NCBI GenBank assembly: GCA_030220185.1
Contig: JASPKZ010003844.1
Span: 5,128,001-5,192,000, forward strand
Direction of reading: 5' to 3'
DNA length: 64,000 nucleotides
Origin: Diploptera punctata
Taxonomy: Eukaryota > Arthropoda > Insecta > Blattodea > Blaberidae
Shown here one piece after another: positions 56,265 to 64,000 of this stretch. A program made the position numbers and the translations under genes. Below the pieces are notes generated by a model. That model saw only the letters and a program-made list of their open reading frames with translations. It ran no database searches and had not been told where the DNA came from. Each line of letters begins with the position of its first letter. The stretch's first letter is position 1.

Positions 56265-56607
56265 TTATTCCATGAATTGTCATGGCTACATCTAAAAGAG
56301 AGAAGAAAATCGCACTGTATAATTCTCCTATTTAAGATCCTACATACCTCAATTCCCAATTATTTATCATCCCGTTTCCAGTATCTATCCTCAAACCATA
56401 ACTTAAACACAAGATCACAACATAGTCTCTTACTTAATATACCGCAACATAGGACATCACATCACTCCATGTCATATACCATCTCCACTTCTCGCAACTG
56501 GAATTCCCTACCACAAGAAATAAGGGGCTGCCGGACATTGGCATCTTTTAAAAGAAATCTAAATTTATATTTGCTCTAAACTCGACTTCATTATTATCCA
56601 GTGTAAG

Positions 56608-56660
<53 letters not shown>

Positions 56661-56690
56661 TGGTGTTTCTCGTATAATGTATCATATTTA

Positions 56691-56723
<33 letters not shown>

Positions 56724-56915
56724 CGTATCATTAGTGTTATTACCCTATAAAATGTTGTTTGTACATGACATTTACATTGCTACATTTATTGTATCTTTAA
56801 CTGTTTAGGCTATAATTAGTATAGTGTATATCTATATTTGTCGAATATTTATTTGTATTTGTGCTGGTTGAGTGGAAGAGAGGGCCTTATGGCCTTAACT
56901 CTGCCAGAATAAATA

Positions 56916-56949
<34 letters not shown>

Positions 56950-56950
56950 T
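56265..56950 (+). mobile_element. L2/CR1-like LINE C-terminus and 3' UTR
   Basis: The frame reads LFKILHTSIPNYLSSRFQYL, LNTRSQHSLLLNIPQHRTSH and RNWNSLPQEIRG, then SFKRNLNLYLL. This is the standard ORF2 end of L2/CR1/Daphne-type LINEs (Y-K-I..PxYL..R-x-W-N-S-L-P..FK). The 3' UTR contains (TA)n at 56610-56656 and (ATT)n at 56692-56723. The element ends with GTGGAAGAGAGGGCCTTATG and an (ATT)n tail at 56920-56950. 5'-truncated. Confidence 0.85.
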
Positions 56951-57344
56951 GCCCCAACTCTTGTATCTACTATTTAAATCGTGACAATTTTTAATACTAT
57001 TAAACATTTAAAAAAATATCCAGTTAATAGACCATGCTGAACCGTGAACGCAAATTGCATGGCAGGAGGTAAGGTAGTTAGGACCACGCTCCTGTAGATT
57101 TACTTCCAGGGATATGAACGAGTTTAACAATCGTGGATAGCATAAGGTACGGTATAACATAGTGCTTTCCTATGTTAACGCCACTGTTGTGTAGGGTGGG
57201 CACGTCACTGAAGTCAAGGACATAAGACCCCCTGTGAAGGCAGTCTCTTCTCTTCGTGATGCTCAATAAACGCTAACATGTCCAGGCAGCGGGGTGCACT
57301 AACACGGCCAGGGGTGATGTGCCCGCTCGCATGTTTACTCTAAA

Positions 57345-57348
<4 letters not shown>
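56951..57348. other. unassigned stretch
   Basis: Locally GC-richer at 57020-57330, but no family or gene recognised. Confidence 0.3.
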
Positions 57349-57376
<28 letters not shown>

Positions 57377-57690
57377 TTTATTTATATGCAGAATTTTAAT
57401 GTTTACACATCTTTCTGTGCCTAAAGTTTTATTTTTCTTCTCCACTCGTCTCTCTCCATCCAATCCATGTCCTCCAGTCCCCTTGCTCTCATTCCAGTTC
57501 TTATTTCCTGCATCCACGAGTTTCGAGGTCTTCCTCTCCTCCTTCTTCCAGGTGGACACCATTCCAATGTTTTCCTGGGTAATCTTTCTTCTTGCATTCG
57601 TCGTACGTGCCCATACAAATTTAATTGCTTATACTGTATATAATCTACTATTGAATAACCAATATTCATTTTTTTCTCTTATGACAGTAT
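57349..57690 (-). mobile_element. LINE 3' end, RRRRGRP type
   Basis: The minus-strand frame reads KQLNLYGHVRRMQEERLPRK, PPGRRRRGRPRNSW, then MDWMERDEWRRKIKL. A short UTR (GTGTAAACATTAAAATTCTG) leads to an (ATT)n tail at 57349-57377. Distinct from L-A and L-B by its C-terminus. Confidence 0.85.
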
Positions 57691-57695
57691 TACAG

Positions 57696-57728
57696 TAATA
57701 ATAATAATATTAATAATAATAATAATAA
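57696..57728. repeat. (AAT)n microsatellite
   Basis: AAT units with one TAT interruption, between two LINEs in opposite orientation. Confidence 0.9.
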
Positions 57729-57734
57729 AATAAT

Positions 57735-58245
57735 TACAAAAGACATTGAAAACAAAATAAATAAATTTAATTATATGTGTGGCACCATAAAACGAAGTCT
57801 CAAAGGAACTAGAAAGGAGACACTTTTAAAATTTTATAAAACAATGGCGGTTCCTACACTACTATATGGATCGAAACAATGGGTCTTAACCAAAAACCAA
57901 GAACGATGAATAGAATCGTCAGAAATGAGGTTTCTGAGGAGTGTATATACAATCATGGATACACTATACAATAATGACTCAAAGGCGAAGTGAGGATATA
58001 CGAAAAGAACTGAATATATTCAAACTATTAGATAGAATTACACAATACAGAGATGAATGGATGGATCACATCAATAGAATGGATAACAATAGAATTCCAA
58101 AACAGATTCTTCATTACAAACCACTAGGACGAAGAAATGTTGGAAGACCCAGTAAAAGATGGATAGACCAATTCTAACATGAGATCGGAACAGACCAGCA
58201 GGTCTAATCCTTGATGCTGCTGCTGATGATGATGAAAATAATTAC
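57735..58245 (+). mobile_element. L-B LINE 3' part, frameshifted
   Basis: The frames read MCGTIKRSLKGTRKETLLKF and YKTMAVPTLLYGSKQWVLTK. After a stop at about 57907 and a frameshift come RKELNIFKLLDRITQYRDEW and LGRRNVGRPSKRWIDQF. The end has the ACAGACCAGCAGGTCTAATC block and a GCTGCTGATGATGATG tail. Confidence 0.88.
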
Positions 58246-58400
58246 AAGACAGATTCCCAAGAAGAATACTAGATTGATGGTGTTTTTTGAACGGCATGAG
58301 GGAAAGGGAATTGGATGATTGAGATTAGAATGACAGAGAGATGTGGAGGAGAATTACAGTAGATTAATTGGGCGCAAGAAGTTGTTGTGAAAGCTAAATA
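58246..58400 (+). mobile_element. LINE extreme C-terminus fragment
   Basis: With two stops, the plus strand reads MRERELDD, then NDREMWRRITVD. This is the D-W-x-x-R-x-x-W-R-R end of another LINE subfamily. Confidence 0.45.
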
Positions 58401-58409
58401 CAGTATTTA

Positions 58410-58605
58410 AAACAATAAGTTGTGTACCTGTGTTGGCAGTAGTTCTCAACAAATTATATTTGTTTGAAATAATAGGCTAGGCCTTTTGGACAGCCTAGCT
58501 GAAAATTTCAAATAAATATAATTTGTTGAGGACGATGCCACCACAGGACAAATTTTATTGTTTTATTTTTTTAACAATAACCTCAATGGTGCAAAATGTT
58601 TCTTA
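58410..58605. mobile_element. FB foldback element, copy 4 (compact)
   Basis: Inverted arms CTCAACAAATTATATTTGTT and its partner at 58517-58537 surround GGCTAGGCCTTTTGGACAGC. Flanking GTACCTGTGTTGGCAG and GAGGACGATGCC correspond to the TACCTGG..GTCGTCCTC block of FB, and AATAACCTCAATGGTGC at about 58570 matches the FB outer end. The hammerhead-like core is not present. Confidence 0.65.
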
Positions 58606-59097
58606 AAAAGTATTGTGAAATCTGCTAAATAAATACATTTAAAACTAATAATATCTGACATTTTGGCTCACATGCCAAATAGCACATTTGATCAGCCCAA
58701 AAATAAAGTTTAGAATATGCTTTAATTGTGAACGAGCAAGTTATGTGATTTTTTTTCAGTACATTTTGAAACGTGTGACATGAAATTATTTTGTATATGT
58801 TTAATTGATTGATTCGTATAAAGTGTGCAGGCCTCTTCTTTATCCGTAGTAAATCTATAGAATATATCAACGTATTATATTAGTTATGAAAATTAATTTG
58901 AAAGTTGAATAATTTTTAAAAATTTTATTTAGTGATGCTCTTCAACAATTCGGGTCATTAACGTCGCAGTTTAAATCTGTGTGCGAATAGATAGATAAAT
59001 TTAGCTTAGGGTCTTCTTATTTTAGTCCTTGAGGTTATTTCATATGCTATAATCTATTAACCTCGGCTTTGGTTCCATTTCAAATGAAGATTTTAAC
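58606..59097. other. unassigned stretch
   Basis: No repeat or gene recognised. Confidence 0.3.
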
Positions 59098-59190
59098 GAT
59101 CCAAGGGTCCGACCGGGTTGAAACTGCGAACCTCGAAACCAGAGACTAGCATGACAATCTACTAATCAGTTTAATATGCCAGGGCCGACT
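59098..59190 (-). repeat. tRNA-like or SINE head fragment
   Basis: The minus strand has TTAGTAGATTGTCATGC (A-box-like) and CGCAGTTTCAACCC (B-box-like) at tRNA-like spacing. No TSD. Confidence 0.38.
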
Positions 59191-59261
59191 ATAGTGTTTT
59201 TTTAAAACCGGGCTTCTGGCATTTTAAAGGTAGGACTTACCTAACATAGGTCCGCTGCATA

Positions 59262-61420
59262 GCTGAGTTATGAAGAAGTAATTCTTTTCCCAAGTTGTGG
59301 TGACGTTTTGAAGCAGTAATTTTCTTCATGCCCGATGTTGTAGTAACATTTTGAAGGATTGGTGTCCCAAAAATGAATTACTGGTTCAGGTTGGGTTTGA
59401 TTTTCGGTAGAGCTGGAATCTCTTCTCAAGGTCGGAAGTTGGTACACTGGATAGGAAAACACTTTACAATCATAAAAAAGTTTCTTGTAGAAATAATTTC
59501 ACATTTATTCACTTTGTAGGTTCCCAGCAAATTAAGTAAATTTAAGTGGTATTATTCTTCACTATCAATTAAAATTAATTTTCTTGTCTGAAATCAATTA
59601 CTCTTGTATTAAATATTAAATTTTATCTTGAGAACTCTTCTTGCTTCTATGTTTGTTGAAAGTTGTATACAGAATTATTAGTGTAATTCTTTTTGAAGAA
59701 GTTAATTTTAGTAAGATCTTCATTATGCCCCACGTTTGTGGGCGACAATTTTGAAGAAGTAATTCTTTTCCCATGTTCTGACGATGTGTTGGATCAGATA
59801 ACTCTCTTCATTGCCCGATGTTGTAATTAACATTTTGAAGGAATAGTTTCGCAAAAATAATAAATAAGATTAACTGTTCAGGCTTGGGGTTTATTTTCCG
59901 GTAGATCGGGATTTCTCGTCTCAAGGTCGAAGTTGGTAGGCCTACACAAGATAGGAAAACACTTTAAAAATCACTAATAACGGATTCTTGTAGAAATAGT
60001 TGTAAATTTACTTACTATTAACTTTCCCAGCAGGTCAAGTAAATATAGGTGGTAGTATTCTTCACCGTCAATTAAAATATTAAATTTTTCTTTTTTGAAT
60101 CCACATTTTTCTGGTAGTAAATATCACATTTTATCAGGAGAGCTGTTATAGCTTCTACCCTTGATGAAAGTTATGTGCAGACTGACTACTGTAAATCTGT
60201 TATAAGTTTAAAGAACATTATTACATCACATTGATTTTATATTTAAATTCTATTGGTTAATGGTCCATTAAATACCAGGTTTAAATTTGATTTGTTAAAT
60301 CAAAAAAGTTAATTGTTTTAACATCCAATCAAGAATTTAGTATACCTTTATTTAAAAATATATTAAGTTAAGCAAGGGTTCCTATTACAGTTATAACAGA
60401 GAGCTTTAAATTTCAGAAAAACCAATGACTGACGACACAATTTTAAAAGCATTATTTAGAAAGACTGTTATATAATACAATTTCTTTAATTGTTACTGAG
60501 ACATTTTTATTCAACAATAAACAACAATTAATTATTTAGATGTTTTTCTTTATTTAAGTTATATTTAAATATGAAAAGAATTTAAAAATGTAAAATTATT
60601 AACTTTAACTTTCATATTTATTATTATTTTAAAATCCTGCTATATTTTATAATTTTAAAGAACATTATTACATCACATGATGTTAAGTTTAAATTCTATT
60701 GGTTAATAGTCCATTAAATACAAGGTTTAAATTTGATTTGTTAAATAAAAAAGTTGTCCCGCGCCGTAGCCGAGCGGTTAAGGTAGGAAGCCTTGGCGCA
60801 GAGCTACGGGACTTGCGCTGGTTCGAGTCTCCATGGGGGAAGAAATTTTCTCATGGTATTTCGGCCAGTATGGGACCGGTGCCCACCCAGCATCGTGAGG
60901 CAATTGGGTAGCTACAATAAGTAGCGGCTCCAGGTTGAGGAAACCAGCTATAACGGCTGGGGGACTCGACATGCTAACCACATGTCACCCCTACACTGGC
61001 TGCTGATCATCTACCTCTGTGATTCACACATGTGGATGTGAGGCCAGCAGCCGGCTGGTAGGCTAAGGGCCTTGTAGGCCTGTCGCGCCAGGAGTTAAAT
61101 AAAAAAGTTAATTGTTTTAACATCCAATCAGAGTTTAGCTTAATTTCATTTAAAAATATGAAGTTAAGCAGGTATTCTTATTACAGTTATAACAGAAAGC
61201 TTTATAATTCTGACAACAATGACTAAAAACAATTTTAAAAGCATTATTAAGAAAGACTTATGTAATACAATTTCTTTAATTCTTACTGAGACATTTTTTT
61301 TTATTCAACGATGAAGAACAATTAATTATTTAGATGTTTTTCTTTATTTAAGTTACATTTAAATATGAAAAGGATTTAAAAATACACAATTTTTAACTTT
61401 AATATTTATTATATTAAAAT
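59262..61420 (+). repeat. R-family tandem cluster, copy 3
   Basis: The early part of R (GAAGAAGTAATTCTTTTCCC, then AACATTTTGAAGGATT) occurs twice, at about 59270 and 59755, roughly 490 bases apart. The later part (TTTAAAGAACATTATTACAT to CTTTATTTAAGTTA) occurs at 60207-60650 and again at 60650-61400, about 440 bases per unit once the inserted SINE-2 is removed. So R can form partial tandem arrays. Two SINEs have inserted here. Confidence 0.8.
60756..61093 (+). mobile_element. SINE-2a, full length with TSD
   Basis: From GTCCCGCGCCGTAGCCGAGC, with B box GGTTCGAGTCTCC, to GGCCTGTCGCGCCAGGA. GTTAAATAAAAAAGTT flanks both sides (60740-60755 and 61094-61109). This is the reference copy for the a-type end. 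It interrupts R. Confidence 0.95.
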
Positions 61421-61422
61421 CG

Positions 61423-61785
61423 TCCACCGCTGTGGTCTCGAGGTAGCGTGCTGCCTTGTCACGCAGCGGGCCCGGGTTCGATCCCCGGTCGGGGCAGTTT
61501 TTCTGGGTGAGGTTTTTATCGGGGTTTTTCCTCACCTGTAAGACAAATGTCAGAAAAACTTTAAGGCCCAAACGGTCCCCGAAATCACGTGGCCATCATC
61601 CTTATCATTATCATCCTTACCATTATCATTATCATCATCCTTCACCGGTGTGGAAAGCAACGGGAAGCTATCACACCTACACAATTCCCTAGTAAAGCTG
61701 CAAGCATAGCATGAAAATGCTATTATTGCAGTGAAGGACCTGCCTTCGGGCAGAATTACTAGAATTACTATGGATGGATGGATAT
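61423..61785 (+). mobile_element. SINE-1a, full length with TSD
   Basis: Head GTCCACCGCTGTGGTCTCGA, B box GGGTTCGATCCCC, complete body and a-type tail with the GCAAGCATAGCATG..ATGCTATTATTGC hairpin and (GGAT)n end. ATATTAAAATC on both sides is the TSD, and R sequence continues after it. The best SINE-1a in the window. Confidence 0.95.
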
Positions 61786-61910
61786 TAAAATCGTGCTTTA
61801 GTTAGTCCAGTTCTTACTGTAGCCGTATTGGTGAATCCTAATGCATGTGGCAGGAGGGAACATTGCCGAGTGGGGGAGGGAAATAGTAGCCATGCAAAAA
61901 ACATTTTTCT

Positions 61911-63050
61911 TAATAATAATAATAATAATAATAATAATATAATCAAAAAAGCATATGATTCAATTAAGAGGGAGAAGTTATATAGTATCCTGCTTGAGTT
62001 CGGAATTCCTAAAAAGTTAGTTAGACTTATACGAATGTGTCTAAGTGGCTCAACGAGTAGGGTGCGTGTAGGCAAACAGTTTTCAGACACTTTTGAAATC
62101 CAGAATGGGTTGAAGCAAGGAGATGCACTATCTCTTCTACTATTTAATTTTGTACTAGAGCATGCCATTAAATCTTTAGAGAATGAGGAAGGCTTACAAA
62201 TGAATGGTATTAATAAGCTGTTAGTTTATGCTGATGATGTAGTATTACTGGCCGATAGCTAGGAGATACTAAAGGCCAACACGCACACACTATTGAGTAA
62301 CACTAAGAAATTAGGACTGGAAGTAAATATCAGTAAAACTAAATATATGGTCACACGTAGAAATACATTATATAATGGAAATGGACAGCTAATGACAAAT
62401 GAGGGAAATTTTGAGGAATTGGCTGAATTCAAATACCTAGGAACAATAATCACAAATAGGAATGAGATGCACAAAGAAATTAAACATAGGCTCAATTCTG
62501 GAAATGCATGCTATTAGGCCTATGCATTGCAGAGACTTTTGATGTCCCAACTCCTTTCAAAAAACGTTAAGCTGAAAATATATAAAACTATTATTCTACC
62601 AGTTATATTATATGGGTGCGAAACATGGACTCTTACTTTAAGGGAGGAAAGGAAATTACGAGTATTTGAGAATAAAGTTCTTAGGAAAATTTTTGGACCA
62701 AAGAGAGATGAACAGACAGGTGAATGGAGAAGACTACATAACAATGAACTACATGGTCTTTATAGGAAGCCAGATATAATAACAGTTAAGTCCCGTAGAC
62801 TGCGATGGGCAGGACATGTTGTGCGTATGGGGAATGAAAGACGTGCATGGAAACTTCTTGTAGGAAAGCCAGAAGGAAAACGCCCAGTTGGTAGACCAAG
62901 AATGAGGTGGGAGAACAACATTAACTATGATTTGAGGGAAGTAGATTATACAGGGAATGATTGGAAAGCATTAGCTCAGGATAGGGAGGTATGGAGAACT
63001 TATGTCCGTGCGGCCATGAACCTACGGGTTCGATAGTGCCAGTGAGTAAG
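61911..63050 (+). mobile_element. L-A LINE, best copy, RT domain to 3' tail
   Basis: After an (AAT)n tract (61911-61940) one frame runs to the stop at 63034. It reads KKAYDSIKREKLYSILLEFG, GLKQGDALSLLLFNFVLEHA (motif B, with L where P is usual), LLVYADDVVLLADS (catalytic YADD, 62227-62238), SKNVKLKIYKTIILPVILYG, FGPKRDEQTGEWRRL and AMNLRVR. Only two stops break it: TAG at 62260 and TAG at 62515, the latter part of an inserted TAGGCCTA. The N-terminal endonuclease is absent (5' truncation at the AAT tract). The tail is GTGAGTAAGAGTAAGTA. Young but not autonomous. Confidence 0.93.
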
Positions 63051-63271
63051 AGTAAGTATAATAAAATAAATTGTTATAAAACCAACACTATTCTATATTG
63101 AACACTCCTATCATATGAGAAAATATGCACCAATGTAGAACTAGTAGATAAAAAAAATCAACATGTAGTAACTATTATGTTTTCAAAACTGAGTGTAGTT
63201 GCTGGCAGTACCTACAACTCGCCCTACCCTCTTCCCGCACAATACAACATAGACCACTCAAATGAGGCTAT

Positions 63272-63470
63272 AGTCTAAGGCAGAGGCGCAGTGCTACAAG
63301 CGCTGGTTCTTCACAGAGGAATAAAAATTCTCGTTGAATATCGGTCTGCATGGGAGCCAGCAATAACGACTGGGAGACTCGATCGCTGACTACATATCCC
63401 TATACCGGCTGGAAGATCAACCTTTGTAAGTTACATGTGTGGATGTGAGGCCAGCAATCGGATTGTAGGC
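63272..63470 (+). mobile_element. SINE-2, internally deleted
   Basis: Remnants in order: AAGGCAGAGGCGCAGTGCTA, GCGCTGGTTC, CAATAACGACTGGGAGACTC, CATGTGTGGATGTGAGGCC and AGCAATCGGATTGTAGGCC. The middle of the element is deleted. Confidence 0.65.
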
Positions 63471-63506
63471 CAAGAATAGTTTGTGCTATGAAGCTCCTAA
63501 CTATAT

Positions 63507-63925
63507 CTTAACTCGCATTATCAAACCCGTAGATTCACACCCGCCCGGACATAAGTCTCCACACATCCCTGTCCTGAGCTAATGTTTTCCAATCATCCCC
63601 TTTACAATCTACTTCCCTCAAATCATGGTTAATGTTACTCTCCCACTTCATTGTTAGTCTACCTCTGGTTTTCCTACAAGAAGCCATGCACTTCTTTCAT
63701 TCCCCATTTGTTGCAACATGTCCTGCTCATCGCAGTCTACGAGACTTAACTTGTTCTTATTATATCTGGTTCTCTATAAAGATCACGTATCTCATTGCAC
63801 CTCTCTTTAATAAAAAAAAAATCCCAAGATTTTTATTCTCAATTACTCGTAATCTTCTTTCCTCCCTTAAAATAAGAGTCCATGTTTCGTATCCATATAG
63901 GCTTAATATACCTGGGAGAAGTAGT
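63507..63925 (-). mobile_element. L-A LINE C-terminal part, degenerate
   Basis: L-A blocks run from the 3' end (TCTACGGGTTTGATAATGCG) to the LPVILYG region at about 63900. A deletion removes the GKRPVGRPR stretch at about 63660. A GGCTTA insert at about 63899 is absent from the 14.75k copy. Confidence 0.8.
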
Positions 63926-64000
63926 TCCTACCCAATAAATTTGCATTGTTTGCTTAAACCGAAAACGCAATGTAAAGAATTCGTGTTTTCATGGGAAATG

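Noticed and set aside
57345..57698. A 117-codon plus-strand frame starting with a run of isoleucines
   Set aside because: It is the antisense of a LINE C-terminus plus its (ATT)n tail; the isoleucine run is the microsatellite.
61785..62168. A 127-codon minus-strand frame
   Set aside because: It is opposite the L-A reverse transcriptase frame, which has recognisable RT motifs; the leucine run is the (AAT)n tract read backwards.

Overview
The window looks like repeat-dense intergenic or intronic DNA from a large, AT-rich animal genome, most likely an insect. Cockroach or termite (Blattodea) is my best guess. That guess rests on the LINE C-terminal sequence type (RRLRWAGHVARMGNE, GKRPVGRPRMRW) and on the SINE types, which I know from such genomes; it is inference, not a search result. 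There are no bacterial-style operons, rRNA genes or CRISPR arrays. I found no host protein-coding gene I would stand behind. Almost every readable protein fragment is the 3' part of a non-LTR retrotransposon, and two weak candidate host exons are listed only as findings.

Layout. Working family names are mine. L-A is a LINE family with about ten copies, at 1-364, 12.5k, 14.3k, 17.0k, 25.0k, 29.8k, 32.7k, 54.4k, 61.9-63.05k and 63.5k. The 61.9k copy is best preserved: reverse transcriptase with YADD, broken by only two in-frame stops. L-B and its relatives lie at 6.0-7.2k, 9.0-9.8k, 21.1-21.9k, 44.2k, 45.9k, 52.2k, 53.2k and 57.7k. Other LINE remnants include an L2/CR1-like 3' end (56.3-56.95k) and RNase-H-side C-termini (4.3k, 48.9k). 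SINE-1 (two alternative tails), SINE-2 (two alternative tails), SINE-3 and SINE-4 have tRNA-like heads, several with clear target-site duplications (TSDs). Three multi-copy repeats of unknown type are called R (3.5k, 47.8k, 59.3-61.4k), S and T.

The most unusual content is a set of palindromic or fold-back elements. One superfamily (FB, six copies) carries in its arms a motif laid out like a minimal type I hammerhead ribozyme, clearest at 26337-26374. Three other foldback families (TF1-3) carry tRNA-like sequence in inverted arms, one resembling tRNA-Phe. A second unusual signal is the palindrome TAGGCCTA, present ten times. In at least three paralogue comparisons it appears as a hexamer inserted at a TA.

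How the parts relate: LINE machinery probably mobilised the SINEs (TSDs, 5' truncations), and nesting gives a relative chronology. Examples are SINE-2 inside R, L-B inside an L2-like tail, L-B inside L-B, and an unknown 210-bp insert inside SINE-1. All identifications come from reading the sequence by eye. Boundaries are approximate to about 10-30 bases unless a TSD fixes them.
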